DNA from: VRUE01 sp963704505
Lineage (GTDB): Bacteria > Actinomycetota > Thermoleophilia > Solirubrobacterales > 70-9
Direction: 5' to 3'
Assembly: GCA_963704505.1 (NCBI GenBank)
Contig: OY969912.1
Location: forward strand, 1,674,001 to 1,738,000
Length of the DNA stretch: 64,000 nt
Shown: one piece after another, positions 35,572 through 42,721 of the stretch
Layout of the letters: each line of letters opens with the position of its first letter
How positions within the stretch are numbered: the stretch's first letter is position 1
Program-made: the position numbers and the translations under genes
The notes under the pieces: generated by a model
What the model saw: only the letters and a program-made list of their open reading frames with translations
Databases searched by the model: none
What the model was told of the DNA's origin: nothing

Positions 35572-36468
35572 TCAGAAGACGATCGTCCGGTCGCCGTCGA
35601 GGAGGACCCGGTCGTCGAGGTGGGCCATCACCGCGCGGGCGAGGACGAGGCGCTCGATGTCGCGGCCGATCCGCTTCAGGTCGTCGGCCTCGTCGCGGTG
35701 GCTGACCCGGGTCACGTCCTGGTCGATGATCGGCCCGGCGTCGAGGTCCTCGGTCACGTAGTGGGCGGTCGCGCCGATCAGCTTGACGCCGCGCTCATGG
35801 GCGCGCAGGTACGGGTCGGCGCCGACGAAGGCGGGCAGGAAGCTGTGGTGGATGTTGATCGCCGGGCTGCCGAGCCGCTCGAGGAACGAGCCGGAGAGGA
35901 CCTGCATGTAGCGGGCGAGGACGAGCAGGTCGACGCCGTCGAGCAGCTCCAGGGCCCGTCGCTCGGCCTCCTCTCGGCCGCCGTCTTCGACCGGGACGTG
36001 GTGGAAGGGGATCCCCAGGCCACGCACCTGGTCGCCGTGGTCCGGATGGTTGGAGATCACGGCGGCGATCTCGGCGCCGAGCTCGCCGCTGCGCCAGCGC
36101 CAGAGCAGGTCCGAGAGGCAGTGGTCCTCGCGCGAGACCATCACCGCGACGCTCTTGCGCCGATCCGACTCGGCGAAGCGGTGCTCCATCTCGAGAGGTA
36201 CCGCGACCTCGGCCTCGAAGCGGCTCCTCAGACCCGCCCGCTCCTCCTCGGGGAGGGCGTCGAAGACCATCCGCATGAAGAGCCGACCCTCGCCGCTCGA
36301 GTGTTGATCGGCGTCGACGATGTTGAGCCCGGCCTCGGCGAGGAAGCCGCTGACCGCCGCGATCAGTCCGGGTCGGTCGGGGCAGGCGAGGAGTAGCCGG
36401 GATCTGGGTGAATCGCTCGCGATCGGACCATGATGGCGGCTCCCGTGGCGGGCGCAAATTCCCTGCAA
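35572..36468 (-). CDS. purU: Formyltetrahydrofolate deformylase
   Basis: Hydrolyses 10-formyl-THF to formate and THF. An N-terminal ACT domain (LLLACPDRPGLIAAVSGFLA, then DADQHSSGEGRLFMRMVF) precedes the formyltransferase fold, with SNHPDH and LARYMQVLSGSFLERLG. The catalytic His/Asp region is NIHHSFLPAFVGADPYLRAH and TAHYVTEDLDAGPIIDQDV. The only in-frame start seen is a TTG at 36468, so the N-terminus is uncertain. Convergent with the ABC-F gene (4-base gap). Confidence 0.9.
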   Translation of the reverse strand: MQGICARHGSRHHGPIASDSPRSRLLLACPDRPGLIAAVSGFLAEAGLNIVDADQHSSGEGRLFMRMVFDALPEEERAGLRSRFEAEVAVPLEMEHRFAESDRRKSVAVMVSREDHCLSDLLWRWRSGELGAEIAAVISNHPDHGDQVRGLGIPFHHVPVEDGGREEAERRALELLDGVDLLVLARYMQVLSGSFLERLGSPAINIHHSFLPAFVGADPYLRAHERGVKLIGATAHYVTEDLDAGPIIDQDVTRVSHRDEADDLKRIGRDIERLVLARAVMAHLDDRVLLDGDRTIVF

Positions 36469-36605
36469 ACGGCCGCAAGACGAAATTCAATCCCTGGTGC
36501 GCTTGCGCACATCGTGCCTGAGCTAGTGCGGATCGCTTCGAACTATGTGAGGACTGTGACCGTCGTCACCCTGCGGGGCCGATCGAGTCGCCACGGTCCC
36601 GCGCC

Positions 36606-37100
36606 GTGCTCACAAAACGCAAATACATCGCCCCTGCCCTCATCGCCATCGCCGTCGCGGCGCCGGCAAGCGCCCTGGCCTCCTCGGCTGCCGGCCCCGC
36701 CGCCCCCGAGGTAGGCCTCGCCGACGCCAGGCCGCTCTCGATCTCGGCTCTGGCGCCGCCGGTGGCGAGGTTCCACCGCACGATCCGCGTGATCAGCCAT
36801 CGCATGGACGTCGAACGGCGCGCCGCCGCGCGCCGGCACCGTCGCCAGCTGTTCGCCGACCTGCCGGCCGGGGTGACGATGGGGACCCTCGAATCGATCG
36901 CCGCCTGCGAGTCCGGCGGCGACCCGACCGCGGTCTCCTCCGACGGCAGCTACCGCGGCAAATACCAGTTCGACTACGGCACCTGGGAATCGGTTGGTGG
37001 CAGCGGCGACCCCGCCGCCGCTCCCGAGGCCGAGCAGGACTACCGCGCGGCGCTGCTCTACACGTCTTCGGGCTCGAGCCCCTGGCCGATCTGCGGCTAG
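36606..37100 (+). CDS. Secreted Rpf-like (resuscitation-promoting factor) muralytic protein
   Basis: A 164-residue secreted protein. A signal peptide (KYIAPALIAIAVAAPASALA) ends near residue 25. A basic spacer is followed by the Rpf-type lysozyme-fold domain from about residue 97: ESIAACESGGDPTAVSSDGS carries the catalytic glutamate, and YRGKYQFDYGTWESVGG and QDYRAALLYTSSGSSPWPIC complete it. Such proteins cleave peptidoglycan and stimulate regrowth of dormant actinobacteria. GTG start; no riboswitch is apparent in the 137-base upstream gap. Confidence 0.87.
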   Translation: MLTKRKYIAPALIAIAVAAPASALASSAAGPAAPEVGLADARPLSISALAPPVARFHRTIRVISHRMDVERRAAARRHRRQLFADLPAGVTMGTLESIAACESGGDPTAVSSDGSYRGKYQFDYGTWESVGGSGDPAAAPEAEQDYRAALLYTSSGSSPWPICG

Positions 37101-37119
37101 GGAAAGCGCGAAAGCCGAC

Positions 37120-37125
37120 TAGTCT
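37120..37125 (+). promoter_or_regulatory. -10 box TAGTCT of the HD-domain gene
   Basis: Ends 8 bases before the GTG at 37133. Confidence 0.55.
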
Positions 37126-37132
37126 TGCCCCC

Positions 37133-38005
37133 GTGAGCGACGGGGAGCCCCAGATCGACGAGGAGGAGCGCGTACCCGCTCCCGACCCCGACGGCCCGCA
37201 GCGGAAGCCGCCGGCCGAGGCGATCGCCGAAGCTCACGTCCGGGCGCCGACCAGGGGCAACCGCAAGCTGGAGACCTTCCTCGAGGCCGTCAACGAGGAC
37301 GACCAGGTGCGCGCCTGGTGGTACATGGCCCAGGTCCACGCCGAGCGCCTCGGCATGTCCGACCACTCCTGGGTCCACATGCAGATCGTCCTCAACATCG
37401 CCCTGCGCCTGCTGCGCCTTCTGGTCAAGGACGGCGTCGAGCCGGCCGTGGTCGCCGACCATGGCATGTCGCCACGGGATGCCGAGGTCGTCGTCGCCGG
37501 CGGCGCGCTCCTGCACGACGTCGGCATGTCGATCCACCGTGCCGACCACGAGGAGTACAGCCTCTTTCTCGCCAACGGCGCCCTCGAAAGATTGCTCGCC
37601 GGGTCGTATCGCGAGCCGCAGCGGACGGTCATCGCCGCCGAGATCCTGCACGCGATCATCGGGCACCGCCGTCGCGGCGAGCCCTACACGGTCGAGGCGG
37701 GCGTGGTCCGCGTCGCCGACGCCCTCGACATGGCCCAGGGCCGCACGCGGCTCCCGATCGAGGCCGGGCAGGAGGGGATCCACTCGATCTCGGCCGCCGC
37801 CGTCGACCAGGTCAACATCGAGGCGGGTGAGGAGCGGCCGGTGAAGATCGTGATCGAGCTCAACAACTCGGCGGGAATCTTCCAGGTGGACGACCTGCTG
37901 GCGACCAAGATTCGCGACACGCCGCTGGAGGGCAAGGTCGAAGTCGTGGCCAGCATCGAGGGCGAGAGCGAGAAACGCCTTCTCAGCGGCTTCCGGCTCG
38001 ACTAG
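37133..38005 (+). CDS. HD-domain phosphohydrolase-like protein
   Basis: A 290-residue soluble protein. The HD metal site is spread over HSWVHMQIV (first histidine), GALLHDVGMSIHRADHEEY (the His-Asp pair near 126-127) and RVADALDMAQG (final aspartate). A C-terminal beta-rich domain has NNSAGIFQVDDLL. HD proteins hydrolyse nucleotides or phosphoesters; the substrate is unknown. The acidic, Pro-rich first 40 residues look disordered. Confidence 0.75.
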   Translation: MSDGEPQIDEEERVPAPDPDGPQRKPPAEAIAEAHVRAPTRGNRKLETFLEAVNEDDQVRAWWYMAQVHAERLGMSDHSWVHMQIVLNIALRLLRLLVKDGVEPAVVADHGMSPRDAEVVVAGGALLHDVGMSIHRADHEEYSLFLANGALERLLAGSYREPQRTVIAAEILHAIIGHRRRGEPYTVEAGVVRVADALDMAQGRTRLPIEAGQEGIHSISAAAVDQVNIEAGEERPVKIVIELNNSAGIFQVDDLLATKIRDTPLEGKVEVVASIEGESEKRLLSGFRLD

Positions 38006-38016
38006 GAAGCGTCGGC

Positions 38017-38283
38017 TCAGCCGTAGCGCTGCAGGTCCGACTGGCGCTGTTCTTTGCGCTTGTCCAGCCGGCTCTGAATCAGGGTGAGGACGATCGGCAG
38101 GAGGATGAAGAAGCCGATCACGCCGAAGCAGAAGAAGGTCACCGTTTTGTCGGTGGTCGGGCCGGCGAGGCCGACGCCGTTGTCGGCAAAGGCGGCGGGC
38201 GCCAGGGCGAGGAGCAGGATCAGGGCGGTGGAGATCGCGCTGAGGACGACTTTCGAGCGGCTTACGCGGCCGGGCCTGGTCAT
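38017..38283 (-). CDS. Small membrane protein of unknown function
   Basis: An 88-residue protein. A first hydrophobic segment ends LALAPAAFA like a signal peptide. A short outside loop (DNGVGLAGPTTDKT) and a second membrane segment (VTFFCFGVIGFFILLPIVLT) follow, then a charged tail with RLDKRKEQRQ. I recognise no family. It is divergent from uppP with a leaderless TAGATT promoter on the minus strand. Confidence 0.7.
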   Translation of the reverse strand: MTRPGRVSRSKVVLSAISTALILLLALAPAAFADNGVGLAGPTTDKTVTFFCFGVIGFFILLPIVLTLIQSRLDKRKEQRQSDLQRYG

Positions 38284-38290
38284 GGCGTGG

Positions 38291-38296
38291 AATCTA
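38291..38296 (-). promoter_or_regulatory. -10 box TAGATT of the small membrane protein gene
   Basis: Minus-strand box ending 8 bases before the ATG at 38283; 10 bases from the oppositely directed uppP-leader box. Confidence 0.5.
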
Positions 38297-38306
38297 GCGC
38301 ACCTCG

Positions 38307-38312
38307 TAGGAT
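38307..38312 (+). promoter_or_regulatory. -10 box TAGGAT of the uppP leader ORF
   Basis: Ends 8 bases before the GTG at 38320 and 40 bases before uppP itself, so it matches the leader ORF rather than uppP. Confidence 0.5.
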
Positions 38313-38319
38313 GCGCCCG

Positions 38320-38355
38320 GTGATGGCGACCCGGCCCATGCGCCCACTTCGATGA
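38320..38355 (+). CDS. Leaderless 11-codon leader ORF coupled to uppP
   Basis: GTG ATG GCG ... CGA TGA encodes (M)MATRPMRPLR. Its TGA (38353-38355) overlaps the uppP ATG (38352-38354) as ATGA. The -10 box TAGGAT sits at leaderless distance from its start. Such an arrangement would make uppP translation depend on translation of the leader through re-initiation. The peptide is Arg/Pro-containing, which could make it sensitive to translation speed. No experimental support; a chance ORF is possible. Confidence 0.45.
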   Translation: MMATRPMRPLR

Positions 38356-39167
38356 CGAGCCTGGAAGCGATAGTTCTCGGGATCGTCCAGGGCCTCACCG
38401 AGTTCCTGCCGATCTCCTCCAGCGGCCACCTCCGAATCGTCCCGGCGCTGCTCGGCTGGGAAGACCCCGGGGCGGGCTTCACGGCGGTGATCCAGTTGGG
38501 GACGATGGCGGCGGTGCTGATCTACTTCCGCGCCGACCTCCTGCGGATCGCGACCGCCTTCCTGCGTGAGCTGCGCGTTCCCTTCCGCCGCCGCAGCCAC
38601 GAGGCCAATCTCGGCTGGTTCATCATCCTCGGGACGATCCCGATCGCGATCTTCGGCTTCATCTTCAAAGGCCCGATCGAGTCGGGCGCCCGCAGCCTCT
38701 ACCTGATCGGGTCGGCGCTGATCCTCTTCTCGTTCGTGATGCTCCTCGCCGAGAAGATGGCGACCAAAAGCCGCTCGATCGAGGACCTCGACGGCCGCGA
38801 CGGCCTCTGGATAGGCCTGGCCCAGTGCCTGGCGCTGGTCCCGGGTGTCTCGCGCTCGGGCTCGACGATCTCGGCGGGCCTCTTCCGCGGCTTCGACCGG
38901 GTCTCCGCGGCGCGTTACTCGTTCCTGCTCTCGGTTCCCGCCGTCGTGCTCAGCGGCCTCTTCGAGCTGCGCAAGGTCGGCGAAGCGGGGGAACCCCCGG
39001 TGGGGGCGACGGTGATCGCGACCCTGGTCGCCTTCGTCGTCGGCTATGCCTCGATCGCCTGGCTGATCGGCTATCTCGGCGGCCACACCCTGAGGATCTT
39101 CGTCGCCTACCGGCTCGCCCTCGGCACCCTCGTGCTCGTTCTCGTGTCCACCGGCGCGATCAGCTGA
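38352..39167 (+). CDS. uppP: Undecaprenyl-diphosphatase (BacA/UppP)
   Basis: A 271-residue polytopic membrane enzyme that recycles undecaprenyl pyrophosphate to the carrier used for peptidoglycan and glycopolymers. The first conserved region is GIVQGLTEFLPISSSGHL with the catalytic glutamate. The second is ALVPGVSRSGSTISAGLFRG with the essential serine/arginine. About eight hydrophobic segments. No good ribosome-binding site of its own is seen; coupling to the leader ORF is proposed instead. Confidence 0.95.
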   Translation: MTSLEAIVLGIVQGLTEFLPISSSGHLRIVPALLGWEDPGAGFTAVIQLGTMAAVLIYFRADLLRIATAFLRELRVPFRRRSHEANLGWFIILGTIPIAIFGFIFKGPIESGARSLYLIGSALILFSFVMLLAEKMATKSRSIEDLDGRDGLWIGLAQCLALVPGVSRSGSTISAGLFRGFDRVSAARYSFLLSVPAVVLSGLFELRKVGEAGEPPVGATVIATLVAFVVGYASIAWLIGYLGGHTLRIFVAYRLALGTLVLVLVSTGAIS

Positions 39168-39172
39168 GCCCC

Positions 39173-39211
39173 AAAAAAAAGCGAACGGCCCGGGGCAGAT
39201 GGGCCGTTCGC
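39173..39211 (-). terminator. Intrinsic terminator, minus strand
   Basis: An 11-bp perfect stem (39201-39211 with 39181-39191), 9-base loop and T8 tract (39180-39173) in the minus-strand sense. It is the only canonical U-tract terminator I found in the window, and it points toward the end of uppP. Confidence 0.75.
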
Positions 39212-39300
39212 GAACGAGAGAGGAATCTCGCGAGAGCCGAGTCTGCAGCGGCGCCTTCCTTGCCGGGTGAACATCCGGAGAAAGGGCGCCCCCCGGATTT
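39173..39300 (-). ncRNA. Putative small RNA with intrinsic terminator, behind PHO boxes
   Basis: On the minus strand, PHO-type repeats (39341-39324) are followed by about 120 bases with several hairpins: a GGCGCC/GGCGCC stem, the palindrome TCTCGCGAGA, and a terminal stem. That terminal stem is a perfect 11-bp GCGAACGGCCC/GGGCCGTTCGC stem followed by eight U residues. No minus-strand gene lies upstream that this terminator could serve, so an independent transcript is implied. The 5' end (about 39300) is a guess. It could pair with the uppP 3' end or act elsewhere. Confidence 0.4.
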
Positions 39301-39323
39301 CCCGCAATTTGCATCGGCGTGGC

Positions 39324-39341
39324 TGTGAAAATCCTGTGAAC
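39324..39341 (-). promoter_or_regulatory. PHO box pair (11-bp period)
   Basis: Minus-strand GTTCACA (39341-39335) and TTTCACA (39330-39324) are spaced exactly 11 bases apart, matching the GTTCACN4 direct-repeat units of actinobacterial PhoP. Orientation faces the putative RNA; the response-regulator gene starts about 50 bases on the other side. Confidence 0.55.
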
Positions 39342-39379
39342 GCAGGACTTTTGTCCGACGCTCCGCCTCCGCGGCCGCG

Positions 39380-39385
39380 TACACT
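39380..39385 (+). promoter_or_regulatory. -10 box TACACT of the response regulator gene
   Basis: Ends 10 bases before the TTG at 39395, allowing at most a few leader bases. Confidence 0.4.
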
Positions 39386-39394
39386 CGTCTCGAC

Positions 39395-40189
39395 TTGAAC
39401 CCGCAGCAGACCATCAGGCTCGCGGTGATCGACGACGACAGTGGCTTCGTCACGGTGCTCGCCAAGCGAGCCGGGGCAGCCGGCTGGCAGCAGCGTCAGG
39501 TCGCCAGCGCGATACCGCAGGACGAGCTCGTCGCGATGAAGCTCAACGCGATCCTTCTCGATCCCGCCGTCCTCGGCGAGGGCGGCTGGGAATACATCGA
39601 GCGGATCTGCGGGGTGCTGCCCGATCTCGGCGTGATCGTCTGCACCAGCCGCTCGTCCGTCGCCCAGCGTGTCCGCGGGCTGCGGCTCGGGGTCGACGAC
39701 TGGATCTCCAAGCCCTGTCACCCCGAGGAGGTCATCGCCCGAATCGAAGCGGTAGTGCGCCGCCGCCGCCGAGCGCGCCGGGACGAGGAGTCCGGTCCGC
39801 TGGTCGCCGGCGAGCTCGAGATCCGCTCCGACCAGTTCCAGGCCTTCGTCGGCGGCGACAGCCTCGACCTGACCCGCCGCGAGTTCGAGTTGCTCCACCT
39901 GCTCGCCGAGGCGAAGGGGCAGGTGCTCGAGCGCGAGGTGATCTACCAGCGGGTCTGGGGCTATGCGATGGCCCACGGCGATCGCTCCGTCGACGTCTTC
40001 ATCCGCAAGCTGCGCCAGAAGCTCGAGAAGCGCTCTCCGGGCCGGAGCTATATCCACACCCACTTCGGCGTCGGATACCGCTTCGAGCCGGAGGCCACCG
40101 GCACATCGGCTGCCCCGGCCGACCCGCAGACCGCCGTCCCCGGCGCCGACGGTTCACAACCCGTTCACAAGAGCTTCACCGCCGCGTAA
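39395..40189 (+). CDS. OmpR/PhoB-type response regulator
   Basis: A 264-residue two-component regulator. Receiver domain (residues about 7-125): acidic pair IDDD, phospho-acceptor aspartate in ILLDPAVLGEGG, threonine in IVCTSRSS, and lysine in WISKPCHPEE. The winged-helix DNA-binding domain (about 140-235) has LTRREFELLHLLAEAKGQVL and DRSVDVFIRKLRQKLEKRSP. A flexible tail follows. Its position before pstSCAB-phoU and the PHO boxes in and around it make phosphate control very likely. TTG start. No sensor kinase gene is in the window. Confidence 0.88.
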   Translation: MNPQQTIRLAVIDDDSGFVTVLAKRAGAAGWQQRQVASAIPQDELVAMKLNAILLDPAVLGEGGWEYIERICGVLPDLGVIVCTSRSSVAQRVRGLRLGVDDWISKPCHPEEVIARIEAVVRRRRRARRDEESGPLVAGELEIRSDQFQAFVGGDSLDLTRREFELLHLLAEAKGQVLEREVIYQRVWGYAMAHGDRSVDVFIRKLRQKLEKRSPGRSYIHTHFGVGYRFEPEATGTSAAPADPQTAVPGADGSQPVHKSFTAA

Positions 40190-40191
40190 CC
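40152..40191 (+). promoter_or_regulatory. PHO box array, three to four 11-bp units
   Basis: GTTCACA at 40152, GTTCACA at 40163, CTTCACC at 40174 and a weak CGTAACC at 40185 are in strict 11-base phase. They overlap the last codons of the response regulator and precede the receiver-less regulator at 40226, so one or both genes are probably under phosphate control. Confidence 0.75.
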
Positions 40192-40225
40192 GCCTCGCCG
40201 CCCCTGACCGGGATCGTCTTCGGCG

Positions 40226-40516
40226 ATGACGCTGGAGATACGCCCGGAGGAGCATGCGGCCCTGGTCGATGGACGCCCGCTGAGCCTGACCGTGCGTGAG
40301 CTGCAACTGCTCACCTCGCTCGCCTCGCATCCGCAGCGGATCATGACCCGGGAGGAGCTCTATGCCGAGGTCTGGGGCGGGACGCCTGCCCATGCCGATC
40401 GCTCGGTCGACGTCTACGTGAGCCGCCTCCGCTCGAAGCTTGGCGAAGCGCTGCCCGATCGTGCCCTGATCCACACGCATTCCGGCATCGGATACCGCTT
40501 TTCGCCGGACGGTTGA
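40226..40516 (+). CDS. Stand-alone winged-helix DNA-binding protein (PhoB-type, no receiver)
   Basis: A 96-residue protein consisting only of an OmpR/PhoB-type effector domain: SLTVRELQLLTSLASHPQRI, then ADRSVDVYVSRLRSKLGEAL, and the wing HTHSGIGYRFSPDG. It closely parallels the same segment of the regulator just upstream, so it may derive from a partial duplication. Without a receiver it cannot be phosphorylated; it might compete for or cooperate at PHO boxes. Confidence 0.82.
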   Translation: MTLEIRPEEHAALVDGRPLSLTVRELQLLTSLASHPQRIMTREELYAEVWGGTPAHADRSVDVYVSRLRSKLGEALPDRALIHTHSGIGYRFSPDG

Positions 40517-40520
40517 CGTC

Positions 40521-40549
40521 TTTTACATCTTTTTCACATCCTCGACACA
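40521..40549 (+). promoter_or_regulatory. PHO boxes upstream of pstS
   Basis: TTTTACA (40521), TTTCACA (40532) and CGACACA (40543) keep the 11-base period with a shared ACA core, about 95-120 bases before pstS. The units are weaker than those at 40152 but in the expected place for Pho activation of the pst operon. Confidence 0.55.
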
Positions 40550-40641
40550 GGCAGGTAACAAGCTGTCCTCGGCCCGCCTGGAGAGTGACCGGGACGTACG
40601 CACAGTGGCTACTCGTGCCTAAACGACAAGAAGGAGAACGT

Positions 40642-41748
40642 GTGAGTCCCTCAAGATGGTTGGCAATCTTTGCCGCATTCGCCCTGTTGGCGGTCGGCGT
40701 CGCGGCCTGTGGCGACAGCGGCGGCGACAGCACCAGCAGCGGCGGCGGATCCGGGGACCTCTCCGGCCAGATCGCGGGCGCCGGCTCAACCGCGCAGGAG
40801 GCGGCGCAGGAAGCCTGGATCGCCGAATTCGAGAACGCCAACTCCGGCGCGACGGTCTCCTATGACGCCGTCGGCTCCGGCGGCGGTCGTGAACAGTTCA
40901 TCTCCGGCGGGGTCGCCTATGCCGGTTCCGACGCCGCGCTGACCGAAGAAGAAGGCGAACTGAAGAAGGCCGCCGAACAGTGCGAACCGGGCAAACTGAT
41001 CGAGATCCCGGCGTACATCTCGCCGATCGCGATCGTCTACAACCTCGAAGGCGTCGAAGAACTCCAGCTCTCGGCGGAAACGCTGTCGGGGATCTTCAGC
41101 CAGAAGATCACGACCTGGAACGACCCGGCGATCGCCAAAGAAAACCCGGGCGTCGACCTTCCCGACACCCGCATCACCCCGGTGAACCGCTCCGACGAGT
41201 CGGGGACGACCCAGAACTTCACGGAATACCTCTCCGAGGTGGACCCGAAGGGATGGCCGTATGAAGTCAGCGGCGACTGGCCGGTCAAGGGCGGCGAGGC
41301 CGCCTCGGGCACCTCTGGCCTGGTCGAAGCGGTTGCGGCCGGAGACGGCACGATCGGATACGCCGACGCCAGCCAGGCCGGCGAACTCGGCATCGCGACG
41401 ATCAAGGTCGGCAGCGCCTACCAGGAACCGACTCCGGAGGCCGCGGCGAAGATCGTCGAGGAATCGCCTGAGGCGAAGGACATCGCGACGACGCCGTACA
41501 TGTTCCCGTTCGAACTCAACCGCAAGACCGAAGCCAAGGGCGAGTACCCGATCGTCCTGGTCTCGTACCTGATCGGTTGCACCGAATACAAGTCGACAAG
41601 CGAAGCGGCTCTGGTCAAGGGCTACTTCGAATACGTGATCAGCGCCGAGGGCCAGAAGGCCGCCGCCAGCAACGCCGGCTCGGCGCCGCTGTCGAGCACG
41701 CTGACCAAGCAGATCGAACCTGCCGTCGCCGCGATCAAGGCCGGCTAG
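40642..41748 (+). CDS. pstS: Phosphate ABC transporter substrate-binding lipoprotein PstS
   Basis: A 368-residue lipoprotein binding phosphate outside the membrane. The signal peptide ends in a lipobox (GVAAC, Cys at about residue 21), followed by a Ser/Gly linker. Phosphate ligands are expected in AGSTAQ, AVGSGGGREQFISGG, YAGSDAAL and NRSDESGTTQNF. The GTG at 40642 is set by the AAGGAG site at 40631 and by the signal peptide. First gene of pstSCAB-phoU. Confidence 0.95.
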   Translation: MSPSRWLAIFAAFALLAVGVAACGDSGGDSTSSGGGSGDLSGQIAGAGSTAQEAAQEAWIAEFENANSGATVSYDAVGSGGGREQFISGGVAYAGSDAALTEEEGELKKAAEQCEPGKLIEIPAYISPIAIVYNLEGVEELQLSAETLSGIFSQKITTWNDPAIAKENPGVDLPDTRITPVNRSDESGTTQNFTEYLSEVDPKGWPYEVSGDWPVKGGEAASGTSGLVEAVAAGDGTIGYADASQAGELGIATIKVGSAYQEPTPEAAAKIVEESPEAKDIATTPYMFPFELNRKTEAKGEYPIVLVSYLIGCTEYKSTSEAALVKGYFEYVISAEGQKAAASNAGSAPLSSTLTKQIEPAVAAIKAG

Positions 41749-41764
41749 GCAGCACCCCGTTCCC

Positions 41765-42721
41765 TTGGAGGCACACGCCGACACCACCACGAACGCGGGC
41801 CAGGTCCTGGCTTCCGCGTCTGGTGGCCGGCGTGGCCCCGGGGACCGGATCTTCTCCAACCTGACGATCGCCGCCGGGGTGACGATCCTGGCGCTGCTCG
41901 CCGGTGTCGCGATCTTCCTCTTGGTCGAGGCCTGGCCCGCAGTCACCGCCGGCGCCTCGGAACTTCCCGACCACAAGACGCTGGTCGACTACATCGCGCC
42001 GCTCGCCTTCGGCACCGTCCTGGCGGCGGCTCTCGCGGTGATAATCGCGGTGCCGCTGGCGGTCGCGGCGGCGCTCTTCATCAGTCACATCGCGCCCCGT
42101 CGGCTCGTCCTCATCCTCGGCTACCTGGTCGATCTCCTGGCAGCGATCCCGAGCATCGTCTACGGCCTCTGGGGGATCTTCGTCCTCGGCCCGGCCGCGG
42201 TCGGGCCGATGGGATGGCTCGAAGAACACCTCGGCTTCATCCCCTTCTTCGCGGGCCCCGCCTCGGTCACCGGCCGCACGATGCTGGTCGCCGGGCTGGT
42301 GCTCGCGGTGATGATCCTGCCGATCGTCTCAGCCGTCTCCCGCGAGGTCTTCTCGCAGACTCCGAAAAAACTCCAGGAAGGCGCGCTGGCGCTCGGCGCG
42401 ACCCGCTGGGAGATGATCCGCATGACCGTCCTGCCGTTCGGCAAGTCCTCGGTGATCAGCGGCTCGATGCTCGGCCTCGGCCGCGCCCTGGGGGAGACGA
42501 TGGCGGTGACGATCATCCTCTCGGTCTCCGGGATCGTCACCTTCAACCTGATCAGCCAGGCGAACCCCTCGACGATCGCCGCCAACATCGCGCTCAACTT
42601 CCCCGAGTCCTCCGGCATCGCGATCAACGCGCTGATCGCCTCGGGCCTCGTCCTCTTCGCGATCACCCTGGTGACCAACCTGGGAGCGCGGGCGATCATC
42701 TCCCGTCAGAACATCCAGTGA
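41765..42721 (+). CDS. pstC: Phosphate ABC transporter permease PstC
   Basis: A 318-residue inner-membrane permease with about six segments. The BPD_transp motif is EGALALGATRWEMIRMTVLPFG (EAA loop); GLGRALGETMAVTIIL is typical of PstC. The start is most likely the TTG at 41765, since no ATG or GTG lies in frame before the first membrane segment; the N-terminus is therefore uncertain. Confidence 0.93.
   Translation: MEAHADTTTNAGQVLASASGGRRGPGDRIFSNLTIAAGVTILALLAGVAIFLLVEAWPAVTAGASELPDHKTLVDYIAPLAFGTVLAAALAVIIAVPLAVAAALFISHIAPRRLVLILGYLVDLLAAIPSIVYGLWGIFVLGPAAVGPMGWLEEHLGFIPFFAGPASVTGRTMLVAGLVLAVMILPIVSAVSREVFSQTPKKLQEGALALGATRWEMIRMTVLPFGKSSVISGSMLGLGRALGETMAVTIILSVSGIVTFNLISQANPSTIAANIALNFPESSGIAINALIASGLVLFAITLVTNLGARAIISRQNIQ

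Noticed and set aside
36469..36605. Possible c-di-AMP-type riboswitch before the Rpf-like gene, as in streptomycetes
   Set aside because: The 137-base gap shows only a small TGCGCTTGCGCA hairpin and none of the conserved riboswitch core I could recognise.
41765..41775. GGAGG at 41767 as ribosome-binding site for a later pstC start
   Set aside because: No ATG, GTG or TTG follows in frame at suitable distance, so the TTG at 41765 remains the only candidate.
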